A stretch of 64,000 bases of DNA, taken from positions 2,370,001 to 2,434,000 of the forward strand of contig NZ_JBEWTB010000002.1 in the NCBI RefSeq assembly GCF_040549045.1. The letters run 5' to 3'. The first letter of the stretch is position 1; every line of letters starts with the position of its first letter. The position numbers were made by a program, and so were the translations under genes. The notes below the pieces were generated by a model that saw only the letters and a program-made list of their open reading frames with translations, was not told the origin of the DNA and did no database searches. This document shows positions 43,442 to 52,634 of the stretch, piece by piece. The DNA is from Endozoicomonas sp. NE40 (lineage in GTDB: Bacteria > Pseudomonadota > Gammaproteobacteria > Pseudomonadales > Endozoicomonadaceae).

Positions 43442-44170
43442 TCAATCAGCTGTATTCATTTCCTCAAGTGCCTTTTCAATCCACTGCCTTGACTCCTCAT
43501 TCAGCTGAGCTGGCGTCTTTCCTTCAATACTGATTTCCTTACCAATACGAATCGAGATAGTGCCGGGACGTTTTATCCATGACGTGTTGGGCCAGCAACT
43601 ACCGGCGTTGTGCGCGACAGGCAAGATATTCCTTTCCGCTTTACGAGCAAGGTTAATGCCTCCCCGGGAAAACTTACCCAGCTCACCATTAGGTACCCGT
43701 GTCCCTTCGGGGAAAATTAAGACCCAAACATTGTCTTCCAAAGCCTGCTTGCCCTGCTCTACGATTTGTTGCAGAGAACGCCTGGGATCATCACGATCAA
43801 TAGCAATGGGCTTGATCAGTCGAAAAGCCCAGCCAAAAAAAGGAATGTTCAGCAGTGATTTTTTTATCACCTGGGTTTGTGGTGTAAAAAGCGTCTGCAG
43901 AAAGAAGGTTTCCCAGGAACTCTGATGGTTACAGACTATGACACAGGGAGTGTCAGGAATATTTTCCTTCCCCTTGACTTCCCACTTCACTCCTGCAATC
44001 CAGCGAGTCAGGCTGATGGTGACATGACCCCAGATTTTTACCAGAATGTGTCTTTTTCTGAAAGGAGCCAGTGGCAACCCTATCAACATGAATGACGACC
44101 AGCAGACTGTCCATACAGTCAAAGCCAGGTAGAGCAAAATTGTTCTTAAACTATATACGACAACGGACAT
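43442..44170 (-). CDS. plsC: 1-acyl-sn-glycerol-3-phosphate acyltransferase
   Basis: This membrane enzyme makes phosphatidic acid from lysophosphatidic acid. The 242 residues have an N-terminal hydrophobic anchor, motif I CNHQSSWETFFLQTL (the HX4D/E form with Glu), the IAIDRDDPRRS motif II region, and motif III LIFPEGTRVPNGELGKFSRG. It is 45 bp downstream of gmhB, as in Pseudomonas. It ends near a palindrome. Confidence 0.95.
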   Translation of the reverse strand: MSVVVYSLRTILLYLALTVWTVCWSSFMLIGLPLAPFRKRHILVKIWGHVTISLTRWIAGVKWEVKGKENIPDTPCVIVCNHQSSWETFFLQTLFTPQTQVIKKSLLNIPFFGWAFRLIKPIAIDRDDPRRSLQQIVEQGKQALEDNVWVLIFPEGTRVPNGELGKFSRGGINLARKAERNILPVAHNAGSCWPNTSWIKRPGTISIRIGKEISIEGKTPAQLNEESRQWIEKALEEMNTAD

Positions 44171-44215
44171 TTAAAACCTTTTTCTATGTTGTCATGGTTA
44201 TTGTCAGGAAAATTG

Positions 44216-44758
44216 TCAGGGATGACCCAGCAAATGATCCGTAAAGTCAGCCAGTGATTCAAAAACCGGAACGTCTTCGAGCTCCTCGCCTTTTGCCAGC
44301 GTTCTTTCACCTTTCCCTGTTCTGACGAGCACCGGCTGGCAGTTTTTCCGTCTGGCACATTGCAGGTCTTTTAATGAGTCGCCAACAAACCAGGCGCCAC
44401 TGGCGGGCAAACCAAGGCGTTGTTCAATCTGGTCGACCAGGCCGGTTTCCGGTTTTCTGCACTGGCAACCTTCGTCAGGTCCGTGGGGACAGAAAGTGAT
44501 GCAATCTATATGCCCACCCTGCTCCTGAACCAGATGGTTCATTTTGTCATGCATGGCTTCCAGTTCGGACATGGGGTAATAGCCCCTGGCAATACCCGAC
44601 TGGTTGGTTGCAACGGCAAGGGTGTAACCGGCTTTACTTAACCTGCCAATGGCTTCAATGCTGCCGGGAACAGGAATCCATTCATCCACAGAGCGAATGT
44701 AGTTATCGGAGTCTTCGTTAATCACTCCGTCACGATCAAGAATAATAAGTCTGGTCAT
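44216..44758 (-). CDS. gmhB: D-glycero-beta-D-manno-heptose 1,7-bisphosphate 7-phosphatase
   Basis: This HAD-superfamily enzyme removes the 7-phosphate in LPS heptose synthesis. The 180 residues carry the HAD motif LIILDRDGVINEDSDNYIRS (nucleophile Asp), ATNQSGIARG, and the cysteine-rich zinc-binding FCPHGPDEGCQCRKP. GDSLKDLQCARRKNC is the late HAD motif. It is the first gene of a gmhB-plsC pair. Its partner gmhA lies nearby on the plus strand. Confidence 0.95.
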   Translation of the reverse strand: MTRLIILDRDGVINEDSDNYIRSVDEWIPVPGSIEAIGRLSKAGYTLAVATNQSGIARGYYPMSELEAMHDKMNHLVQEQGGHIDCITFCPHGPDEGCQCRKPETGLVDQIEQRLGLPASGAWFVGDSLKDLQCARRKNCQPVLVRTGKGERTLAKGEELEDVPVFESLADFTDHLLGHP

Positions 44759-44810
44759 AGGCAGAGCCTTTCAGCGGCTTATAGAGCTTTCAACGGCTCA
44801 TATAGTAACT

Positions 44811-44842
44811 AAAAAAAGAGCGGCTGTTGCCGCTCTTTTTTT
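44811..44842. terminator. Strong bidirectional terminator after glyS
   Basis: AAAAAAAGAGCGGC (44811-44824) pairs with GCCGCTCTTTTTTT (44829-44842) around a TGTT loop. It lies just beyond the glyS stop (minus strand). Confidence 0.92.
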
Positions 44843-44850
44843 GTTGTTTA

Positions 44851-46941
44851 TCAGGATTTCTGTAACAACGAAATATCAGCAACGTGCAGGAACAGGCTGC
44901 GAAGTTGCTTCAGCAAAGCGTAACGATTCAGACGAACGGCTTCGTTTTCTGCATTCACCAGTACCTTGTCGAAGAAGTTATCAACAACGTCCTTTAATGG
45001 TGCAAGGCTCTCCATTGCCTGACTGTACCGACGCTGTTCCAGAGCAGGCAGAACCTCTGCTTTTTTGTCAGCCAGAGCCTTTGCCAGAATCTGTTCTGCG
45101 TCTTCGCTCATCAGGCCTGTATCGACAGAATCCGGAATCAACAGATCACCGGCTTTGGCCATGATGTTGGAAACCCGCTTGTTCGCAGCAGACAGTGCAT
45201 CCGCTTCATCAAGCTGGCTGAAAGCATGAACCGCTTTAACACGCTGGTTAAAGTCAAACGGTTGGGAAGGTTTCAGGGCCATGACAGACAGGAACACCTC
45301 GGCAGGAATCTTCTCATCCTGATACCAGGCGCGGAAACGTTCCAGCATAAATTCCAGAACTGTTTCTGTCAGGGCTTCACCGGCAGGCAGTTCAACGCCC
45401 TGTACCTTGTAACCCTCAATAGAGTGATTAATCAGGTCCCTCAAGTCCAGATCCAGTTTTTTCTCAACGATAATACGCAGAACACCCAGAGTCGCACGAC
45501 GCAGCGCAAACGGGTCCTTGCTGCCGGATGGTGGCTGTTTAATACCAAAAATACCGGTGATGGTATCAATCTTGTCGGCAATGGCGACAGCGCTGCCCGT
45601 CAGGTTGGATGGCAGTTCATCACCTGCAAAACGTGGCATGTACTGTTCGTTCAGGGCGATACACACCTCTTCCGCCTCACCGTCAAAGGCACCGTAGTAT
45701 TGCCCCATGATGCCCTGCAGTTCCGGGAACTCCAGAACCATTTCAGAGTTCAGATCAGACTTGCACAGCTCACCGGCACGTTTAGCCAGCTCTGGCTGTC
45801 CACCTTCCTGTTCAGCAATGAAAGCGGCCAGGCGGGCAATACGGTCCGTCTTGTCATAAACAGAACCTAACTGCTGTTGGAATACAACAGGCTTCAGGTT
45901 TTCACGGCGGGCTTCCAGTGTGGTCTTCTTGTCGGTATCGAAGAAAAATTTGGCGTCAGCCAGACGTGGGCGGATAACTTTCTCGTTACCTTCTACCACC
46001 TGAGTCGGGTCAAGGCTTTCAATATTGGACACGGTGATGAAGTAAGGCATCAGCTTGCCTTTTGCATCGACCATGTGGAAGTACTTCTGGTGCTCTTTCA
46101 TTGAAGAGATCAGGGCTTCAGCCGGTACTTCCAGAAACTCTTTATCGAACTGACCGGACAAAGGCACAGGCCATTCGTTCAGGGCAGCCACTTCGTCCAG
46201 CAAGTCTTCATCGATCACCGCTGTACCGCCAGCGGCAGTAGCCACTTCATTGACTTTAGTCCTGATGGTTTCACGGCGGGCTGCAAAGTCGGCGACGACC
46301 TTACCGTCTTCCAGCAGCAGCTTCTGGTAATCCGTAGCGGCGTTGATGGTCAACTCTTTATTGGCATGGAAGCGGTGACCTTTAGTGGTGTTGCCGCTCT
46401 TCAGCCCGAGGATTTCACAATCAACGACCTCAGAATCCATCAGCATGACCAGCCAGTGAACCGGGCGTACAAATTCAGCACGGCTGGCGCCCCAGCGCAT
46501 ACGCTTTGGAATCGGCAGAGCCGCCAGTGATCTGGAAACGATTTCGGGCAGCAGTTCTTTCGTCTGCTGACCCGGCTGAATGGCGCGGAAAACCAGCCAG
46601 GCTCCTTTCGGGGTATCCAGCTGTTCCAGTTGATCAACGGATACACCGTTAGAACGGGCAAAACCTTCAGCGGCACGGGTTGGGTTGCCATCAGCATCAA
46701 AGGCTGCTTTAACCGCAGGGCCACGACGCTCCAGGTTCTGGTCAGGCTGAGCCGCTTCCAGACCTTTTACCAGCAGTGCCAGGCGGCGTGGTGCAGCGAA
46801 AGATTCAAAGCCTTCAAAGGACAGTTGTGCGTCTTTCAGGCCATCAATAATGCCGGTGGTGAAAGCATCAGACAGTTTTCTCAATGCCTTTGGTGGCAGT
46901 TCTTCAGTACCCAGCTCAACCAGGAAATCTTGCTGACTCAT
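44851..46941 (-). CDS. glyS: Glycine--tRNA ligase beta subunit
   Basis: This is the beta subunit of the heterotetrameric (alpha2-beta2) glycyl-tRNA synthetase of proteobacteria. The 696 residues begin MSQQDFLVELGTEELPPKAL, the conserved start, and contain RRGPAVKAAFDADGNPTRAA and a C-terminal anticodon-binding domain. Its ATG shares one base with the glyQ stop (TAATG). It ends at a strong terminator. Confidence 0.97.
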   Translation of the reverse strand: MSQQDFLVELGTEELPPKALRKLSDAFTTGIIDGLKDAQLSFEGFESFAAPRRLALLVKGLEAAQPDQNLERRGPAVKAAFDADGNPTRAAEGFARSNGVSVDQLEQLDTPKGAWLVFRAIQPGQQTKELLPEIVSRSLAALPIPKRMRWGASRAEFVRPVHWLVMLMDSEVVDCEILGLKSGNTTKGHRFHANKELTINAATDYQKLLLEDGKVVADFAARRETIRTKVNEVATAAGGTAVIDEDLLDEVAALNEWPVPLSGQFDKEFLEVPAEALISSMKEHQKYFHMVDAKGKLMPYFITVSNIESLDPTQVVEGNEKVIRPRLADAKFFFDTDKKTTLEARRENLKPVVFQQQLGSVYDKTDRIARLAAFIAEQEGGQPELAKRAGELCKSDLNSEMVLEFPELQGIMGQYYGAFDGEAEEVCIALNEQYMPRFAGDELPSNLTGSAVAIADKIDTITGIFGIKQPPSGSKDPFALRRATLGVLRIIVEKKLDLDLRDLINHSIEGYKVQGVELPAGEALTETVLEFMLERFRAWYQDEKIPAEVFLSVMALKPSQPFDFNQRVKAVHAFSQLDEADALSAANKRVSNIMAKAGDLLIPDSVDTGLMSEDAEQILAKALADKKAEVLPALEQRRYSQAMESLAPLKDVVDNFFDKVLVNAENEAVRLNRYALLKQLRSLFLHVADISLLQKS

Positions 46942-47912
46942 TACTTTTCCTCCTGAGCAGAAAGCTGTTGCGCACTCTTTTCATTAAGAGCAGCTTCACG
47001 AATCTCGTCGCTGGCCATTGGAAAGCCCAGCTTACGGCGTGTATCGAAGTAAGCTTTAGCCACAGCGCGAGCCAGAGTACGCACACGCAGGATATAGCGC
47101 TGACGCTCAGTAACAGAAATGGCGTGACGGGCATCCAGCAGGTTGAAGGTGTGGGAAGCCTTCAGCACATATTCATAAGCAGGCAGAGGCAGACCCAGCT
47201 CTACCAGACGGGCAGATTCACTCTCAAAGAAATTGAACTGGTTGAAGAGTTCCTGAGTGTCGGCATGCTCGAAGTTGAAAGTAGACATTTCCACTTCCTG
47301 CTGCAGGAATACGTCGCCATAGGTGACGGTACCCTGTGGGCCTTTTGTCCACACCAGATCATAAACGTTATCCACGCCCTGAATGTACATGGCCAGACGT
47401 TCCAGACCGTAAGTGATCTCACCGGTCACTGGGAAGCACTCAATACCACCGACCTGTTGGAAATAAGTGAACTGAGTCACTTCCATACCGTTCATCCAGA
47501 CTTCCCAACCCAGCCCCCAGGCGCCCAGGGTCGGGGATTCCCAGTTGTCTTCTACAAAACGAATATCGTGTACCAGAGGGTCAATGCCCAGCTCGCGCAG
47601 GGAGTCCAGGTACAGGTCCTGGATATTGGCCGGAGAAGGCTTCATCACCACCTGGAACTGGTAGTAGTGCTGCAGTCGGTTGGGGTTCTCACCATAGCGG
47701 CCATCGGTTGGACGGCGGCTTGGCTGCACATAGGCAGAGTTCCAGTTTTCAGGACCAATGGCACGCAGGAAGGTGGCAGGGTGAAAAGTGCCAGCCCCTA
47801 CTTCCATGTCCAGTGGTTGCATGATCACGCAACCCTGTTTGGCCCAGAATTGCTGCAGGGCAAGAATGAGGCCCTGGAATGTTTTGATGTCAGGCGTGCT
47901 TTGAGCAGTCAC
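46941..47912 (-). CDS. glyQ: Glycine--tRNA ligase alpha subunit
   Basis: This is the catalytic alpha subunit of tetrameric glycyl-tRNA synthetase. The 323 residues contain TFQGLILALQQFWAKQGCVI and RRPTDGRYGENPNRLQHYYQ, typical motifs, and GGIECFPVTGEITYGLERLA. It is followed at once by glyS. Upstream, a 220-bp spacer with two DnaA-box sequences separates it from a large unknown gene on the same strand. Confidence 0.97.
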   Translation of the reverse strand: MTAQSTPDIKTFQGLILALQQFWAKQGCVIMQPLDMEVGAGTFHPATFLRAIGPENWNSAYVQPSRRPTDGRYGENPNRLQHYYQFQVVMKPSPANIQDLYLDSLRELGIDPLVHDIRFVEDNWESPTLGAWGLGWEVWMNGMEVTQFTYFQQVGGIECFPVTGEITYGLERLAMYIQGVDNVYDLVWTKGPQGTVTYGDVFLQQEVEMSTFNFEHADTQELFNQFNFFESESARLVELGLPLPAYEYVLKASHTFNLLDARHAISVTERQRYILRVRTLARAVAKAYFDTRRKLGFPMASDEIREAALNEKSAQQLSAQEEK

Positions 47913-48066
47913 TTTACTACCTCATGGAGGCTCGAATTCGGTTTTATAGTCCCTGGATGCCCTTATTGAAATTGCGAGAGGGCAAGATTCCGGTTAGCCG
48001 GAAAGTGGGGATGAGTTATCGCAAATAGAGACGGATTATACCGTTTTACGCCGCAGAGTATAAGGT

Positions 48067-48096
48067 TGTGGATAAGATGTTAATTGATGTGGATAA
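48067..48096. other. Pair of DnaA boxes upstream of glyQ
   Basis: Two perfect TGTGGATAA sequences lie at 48067-48075 and 48088-48096, same orientation, 21 bp apart start to start (two helical turns). They sit in the spacer ahead of glyQ and could titrate or respond to DnaA. Other isolated boxes occur within genes (23774-23782, 29210-29218, 33758-33766). Confidence 0.55.
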
Positions 48097-48133
48097 AGGG
48101 GTTAAAGAGACTTCTTATCTGAAGGTGTGTGAT

Positions 48134-50083
48134 TTAAACGATAACTCGTCTTTCCCAGTTACTTTTGGCTTTCAGCATATTCTTCTGGAGATCCTGAAGA
48201 ATGATGTCCGGGAATCTGTAGAAGCCATCAAACTCTCCTCCTCTGTTTTTACCACTCTTTTGAGTTGATATGTAGTGAAACGCTTCCTGTTTTGAGTTAA
48301 AGGCTTTCAGCCCCCCTTGATTTGGATTTGTGAAAAAATCAACATCGTAATCAAAATTGTGTGGATCATAAACAACGTACTGGTAGCTCCCATCGCGGGC
48401 TTTTATTCTGAAAATGCCGTAGGCATAGGCACCCTGCCCGACAACAACTGAGCTTGCTTTATCGAAGTCATGGTTTTCAATTTCATGGCGAGAGAGGACT
48501 TTAGTATCAGTACGGTTAAAGTGTACCCCGTCTATTCGTGCAGTGGGTGAACCTTGCTCAGTTCCTATCATAGCGTAGCTATAAAAAGCGTTGGCAAAAG
48601 GTGGTAATTTGTATCGGTCTGTATTTCCTAGCAGAGCTTGTAGAATAACCGGTCCGAAACCATAGTGCTTCCTGATTAGATAGTTTCTGACGAGTTGACG
48701 GTCTTCAGGACTCAGTTTATCGAGCTGGTCTTCAATGGTTGCAACAAGCAATGGAAATGAAACCTTAATACCAGTCGCCATAAATATAGCGAGTTGAAGT
48801 GAATTAAACCCACAGGCCCATGCTTCTTTATTCCCTCCGCTTCCGGCTTGGAGGTTTTGATAAGGTTTGCGGTTGTCAACTAACTTGTTTTGCAGGTATG
48901 CAAAGGCTCTCTCCGCCCCTTTCTTTGAGTACCCGGGAAACCCACCGCCCCCTACGTCTTCACCGTCGAATGAGCCAGCCCTTACCAGTTTGAGCTGGTT
49001 TGTATCCATGTCTTTTACAACAAGGATTTCATCACCTGGCAGGTAGTCCCTACTGGATACTGGCTGAAGTTGTACCTTAAATTTTTTGAGTACCAGATGA
49101 TTACTGTTGGAATAAGCGATACGGTCACAGTCGGTAGGCTCTGCTGGTTGAAACCTGATTGGAGTGTTTTCTAACCAGGAGGCATCAGCCCTTCTGAAAC
49201 CAAGGTAAGCCTGTTGCAGTAAAGGGCGTGATTCGGATGGTCTGTCCAGCAAGACCATTTCTTCCGCTGAGATAAAACGAACCCTGTCAACATCAGACTG
49301 ATCCAGTTTAAAACCACCTGAAACTCTTGAACCGGGTGACACAGGTACGTCACGTCTGCGTCTTTCATGTTCAAGCATAAACTCAACGGGGCGAGCCGTT
49401 GCGGCTCCATCAGGAGTAAAAGGTGAATGTACAGGCCGGACACCAGGCTTTGGTGTCGTCATTAAACCAAGAGGGACCATAAACTGCTTGTAATCAACAA
49501 CAGGTGTTGCAGCGCCTGCTTCGGTTAGAGCCTCTTTGCTGGTTCTTAGCTGTTCTTCTGCGATAGCGGCTTTATCGAATAGATCCTGTTTTTTAGCCCC
49601 TTTGTACTGGTTTTCAATCTGTTCCAGCTTTCTTATCAGTTTGGTTTTTATCTCGTTGTACTTTTTGGGGTTCGCTCTTAAACGTTCATCGGGTGGAATA
49701 ACACTGATAAGCGTCCCTTTATCGTTATACGAAATAGAAAAGCCCAGGTTAGCCGGAATACCGGCAGGGTTACTGCCCAGCCTTTTTAACGCAGGGATGT
49801 GATTGATCAGGCTGGCCTGAGCCTGTAAGACACTGGTTTTGCGTAACTGCTGTATATAGTTTGCTTTTGCAACAGCTCTGGCATTAACAGCGGGAGAAGC
49901 GGCGACAGGCGTTATATTTCTCGCCCTCAGAGGCGTGGGCTTACCTGCCTTCCCTCTTGCTGTTGATGGTGAGGGTTCAGGTGTTCTTTTTACTTTACCG
50001 TCTGAGCGTTTGCCGGGTGGAAGGTTATCGGTATCAGATGAATAAGGTCGACGGACAAATGGCGGTTTGGGATTAATTGGCAT
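48134..50083 (-). CDS. Large unknown protein, possible cysteine-protease-like effector
   Basis: I do not recognise this 649-residue protein. The first 60 residues are proline- and arginine-rich and look disordered. There is a charged helical stretch near 133-190, a disordered linker near 205-260, and a globular C-terminal half. The segment NKEAWACGFNSLQLAIFMAT (Cys424) resembles the cysteine box of papain-like or ubiquitin-specific proteases (C-x-x-N-S-x-Q type). Later QYVVYDPHNFDYDVDFF (His575, Asp573) could give a His or Asp partner. No Sec signal and no membrane segment are seen. This profile suits a type III or IV secreted effector, but neither activity nor secretion is established. Confidence 0.72.
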   Translation of the reverse strand: MPINPKPPFVRRPYSSDTDNLPPGKRSDGKVKRTPEPSPSTARGKAGKPTPLRARNITPVAASPAVNARAVAKANYIQQLRKTSVLQAQASLINHIPALKRLGSNPAGIPANLGFSISYNDKGTLISVIPPDERLRANPKKYNEIKTKLIRKLEQIENQYKGAKKQDLFDKAAIAEEQLRTSKEALTEAGAATPVVDYKQFMVPLGLMTTPKPGVRPVHSPFTPDGAATARPVEFMLEHERRRRDVPVSPGSRVSGGFKLDQSDVDRVRFISAEEMVLLDRPSESRPLLQQAYLGFRRADASWLENTPIRFQPAEPTDCDRIAYSNSNHLVLKKFKVQLQPVSSRDYLPGDEILVVKDMDTNQLKLVRAGSFDGEDVGGGGFPGYSKKGAERAFAYLQNKLVDNRKPYQNLQAGSGGNKEAWACGFNSLQLAIFMATGIKVSFPLLVATIEDQLDKLSPEDRQLVRNYLIRKHYGFGPVILQALLGNTDRYKLPPFANAFYSYAMIGTEQGSPTARIDGVHFNRTDTKVLSRHEIENHDFDKASSVVVGQGAYAYGIFRIKARDGSYQYVVYDPHNFDYDVDFFTNPNQGGLKAFNSKQEAFHYISTQKSGKNRGGEFDGFYRFPDIILQDLQKNMLKAKSNWERRVIV

Positions 50084-50287
50084 TTTATAAACCGCTCAGT
50101 TAATACGTATGATTTTTATCGGTTCAGCACACAATAAACTTAGATCTTGCTGAGTACCGGAACGGTACCTGAAGCAGTTAGTAAACACTTGTATTTGACT
50201 GGCTGGACCGGCAGAGCCTTTTCAAGGTTTGTTTTATGGTGCCGAGACCGGATAGTACTACGGCTGGCATTGCTCAGGGACGCATCA

Positions 50288-51646
50288 ATGAGAATCAAAA
50301 CGAGGCAGTTCATAGCTTTGGAAGGCGTTGCTTTATTATTCCTGTTATTTCTTGGCCGGTTTGCTATTGCTGAAAGTATTGTCAGTTGTCCTGCCGGTAT
50401 GAAATATCAGGGAAATGTCTGCTACCAACCCTGCAAATCTGGTTACACCGAAGATGGTCCGGTTTGCCGGAAAGGGTGTTCGAGTGGTTTCAGCTGGGAT
50501 GGTTCTGCCTGTTCGAAATTTTATGGGGTGGTCAGTTATTACCCGGACAGTTACGCGCGAAGCACCGGTATTCCAGAGACATGCAACTCCAGCTCTATCA
50601 ACAAAGATTTGCCTGCGGCCAGTGGTGAGACTGCCTTTACTATGCTGGTTTCTTCCGATAGCCAGTATCCCTGGTGGAACCGGACGAATGTGAGTGATGA
50701 AGAGGTCAAAAGAAGAGGAGAGCTGACTAATAAGCAGCAGATTCGGGCAATGAACAATATTACCCGGGTTTCACATACATCGGGTGGGAAAACGGTAACG
50801 GGAACATGGCCTGATAGCAGCAATGTTCTGTCTTCAAGGCGTGGTGCAGCCATTACAAAACCAAAAGGGTTGGTTATCAATGGTGATTTAACCGCCTTCT
50901 GGCATGACTGGCAGGTGGAGAAGTATATGGATCTGTATCATCGAAATGATGCTGACCCCGATAATCTGGAAAACCTCAAGCTGGATTTATTTCCGGGTCT
51001 GGGAAACCATGATTACTCCAATAATGCCGGGGATTGCTGGTGGACGCGCAATCTGGAGTATGTAGCACTGGGTTCCCATGGTTGTGCCAAAAATGCCAGC
51101 CATTACATCAAGAAAATGGTTAGCTGTAAGCTGGTCAGTAATTTTCCATCCGGTCAGATATCCGGTTTTGATGAAAGCAGTCTTGCTTATTCATGGGCGG
51201 TAGGAAAGTATTTCTTTATTCAGCTGCATAATTACCCTACTTATTCTTACAGTGAAATTGATGTATCGACATCCATTTCGTGGCTGAGTAAAGAGTTGGA
51301 GCGAGCTAATAAGGCGGGGTATCGCAGTGTTCTGTTGATGCATGATTATGGTGAACATATGAGGCAGAGTAATTCTGAGTTTCTCTCTGCCATTGCCGGT
51401 AAAAATGTAGTGGCGATTTTTGCAGGGCATATACATCAGAACTATGGCTATCAGGGAAGCGTACCGGGTTATTCGGAAATCGCTTTTTTTCGTAGTGGTG
51501 CTGCAGAATACAATACTTTTTTATTAGCGGAGTTTGGTAAAGACTATATGACGGTTGGTGTTATCAGTAGCCTTGATGGCAAACCGAAGTTTCTGGATCC
51601 AGGTTCAGGCACTAAGATGAAGACCATCCAGTTTTCTTCTCCATAA
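50288..51646 (+). CDS. Secreted metallophosphoesterase with cysteine-rich N-terminal module
   Basis: This is an exported enzyme of the calcineurin-like family. The signal peptide starts at ATG 50288 (MRIKTRQFIALEGVALLFLL); AGGGA lies 7 bp before it. The frame opens earlier (50147), but the extra 47 residues are not signal-like. A module with eight or so cysteines follows (SCPAGMKYQGNVCYQPCKSG), resembling EGF-like repeats. The phosphoesterase core has LVINGDLTAFWHDW, LFPGLGNHDYSN, LLMHDYGEH and IFAGHIHQNYGY. The substrate is unknown. It is divergent from the large unknown at 48134. Confidence 0.85.
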   Translation: MRIKTRQFIALEGVALLFLLFLGRFAIAESIVSCPAGMKYQGNVCYQPCKSGYTEDGPVCRKGCSSGFSWDGSACSKFYGVVSYYPDSYARSTGIPETCNSSSINKDLPAASGETAFTMLVSSDSQYPWWNRTNVSDEEVKRRGELTNKQQIRAMNNITRVSHTSGGKTVTGTWPDSSNVLSSRRGAAITKPKGLVINGDLTAFWHDWQVEKYMDLYHRNDADPDNLENLKLDLFPGLGNHDYSNNAGDCWWTRNLEYVALGSHGCAKNASHYIKKMVSCKLVSNFPSGQISGFDESSLAYSWAVGKYFFIQLHNYPTYSYSEIDVSTSISWLSKELERANKAGYRSVLLMHDYGEHMRQSNSEFLSAIAGKNVVAIFAGHIHQNYGYQGSVPGYSEIAFFRSGAAEYNTFLLAEFGKDYMTVGVISSLDGKPKFLDPGSGTKMKTIQFSSP

Positions 51647-51719
51647 ATTAAAGGTCAGCTGTGTGCTGACCTGCAATTCCCGGTTATTGCCAGATTTCAC
51701 TGCCCTGTGAGTGAAGCCG

Positions 51720-52427
51720 TTATGAGGCTGCCGCAGCCAGTCTTTTTTCCATATTCCCAAGAGTAGGAAATTCTTGCGTTTCAACCTGTAGAGGCGGGTT
51801 AATTTTGTCTGCCGACAGGCTCTCAAGTTCATCGACAAGCCCTTCCCACAGAGGGACATGTTGTTGCAGATAATGAAGCCTTTGCAGATCTTCTCCCTGA
51901 AGCTGTTTAAAACCACTATTGTGTCTCTGCATAAGAACATTAAGTTCTTTTTTACCCGATTCAGCCTGTTTTCGCAGCCGTTGCTCCGGCGATGTTAAAA
52001 TCAGTTTCAGGGCTGTTTTGGCACCATGGTAAAGCCCACCCAGGACAAAAGAGATGGCACCTCCAACCAGTGCGCCCTTAGCAGCGCCTATGGCGGTTGA
52101 AAGCCCTATAGCCATCAGACTGGGAGGAAATCCAATGGTTGCTACGATTGCAGTGGCAAAGCCCATGCCCGCGCCGATTATTGCACCCAGTTTCATACCG
52201 GTCTTGCCGACTTTTCTGGAGCCAATCCAGGCACTGTGACAGGTTTCTCTCCAAATACCTTTTCGCGAATAGGTAAAGTCTTTAAGAATATCTTCGCGAC
52301 TTCGAGCCACATTATGGTGTCCAAGTCTGGCTGTAGCGAAAAGATCTGACTTATGGAAAGACGCCAAACCGGAATTGTCGGCTGCGCGGAATTTTCCCAC
52401 TGTATTTCTACTCGATTGTGTGTACAT
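51720..52427 (-). CDS. Unknown protein with glycine-zipper membrane region
   Basis: I do not recognise this 235-residue protein. A central hydrophobic region of about 60 residues contains GAIIGAGMGFATAIVATIGF and IGAAKGALVGGAISFVLGGL, glycine-zipper patterns seen in pore-forming and membrane-inserting proteins. The N- and C-terminal parts are charged and helical, and no signal peptide is present. It is monocistronic on the minus strand next to the phosphoesterase. A glycine-rich hydrophobic core without Sec signal is found in some type III translocators or effectors, but this is only a resemblance. Confidence 0.68.
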   Translation of the reverse strand: MYTQSSRNTVGKFRAADNSGLASFHKSDLFATARLGHHNVARSREDILKDFTYSRKGIWRETCHSAWIGSRKVGKTGMKLGAIIGAGMGFATAIVATIGFPPSLMAIGLSTAIGAAKGALVGGAISFVLGGLYHGAKTALKLILTSPEQRLRKQAESGKKELNVLMQRHNSGFKQLQGEDLQRLHYLQQHVPLWEGLVDELESLSADKINPPLQVETQEFPTLGNMEKRLAAAAS

Positions 52428-52634
52428 CCCTGCCCCCTTTGATTGTTATTCAGGCTGAGACGATTGTATGGAGCTAAATGACTGAATGGCATAACAAAAC
52501 GGTCAGTATTTCTGTCAGTTTAAGCCACCGGAATACCGCCTGAATGCCCTGAGCCTGAGCCCCTTATCGTGTATTTTTATGGATTTTGGAGAAGAAAGTG
52601 GCAGCAGGTTTGTTGATCCTGCTGCCTGCGGGAA

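Noticed and set aside
46884..47969. 361-residue plus-strand frame opposite glyQ and the start of glyS
   Set aside because: It is antisense to two well-supported synthetase genes and has no family features.
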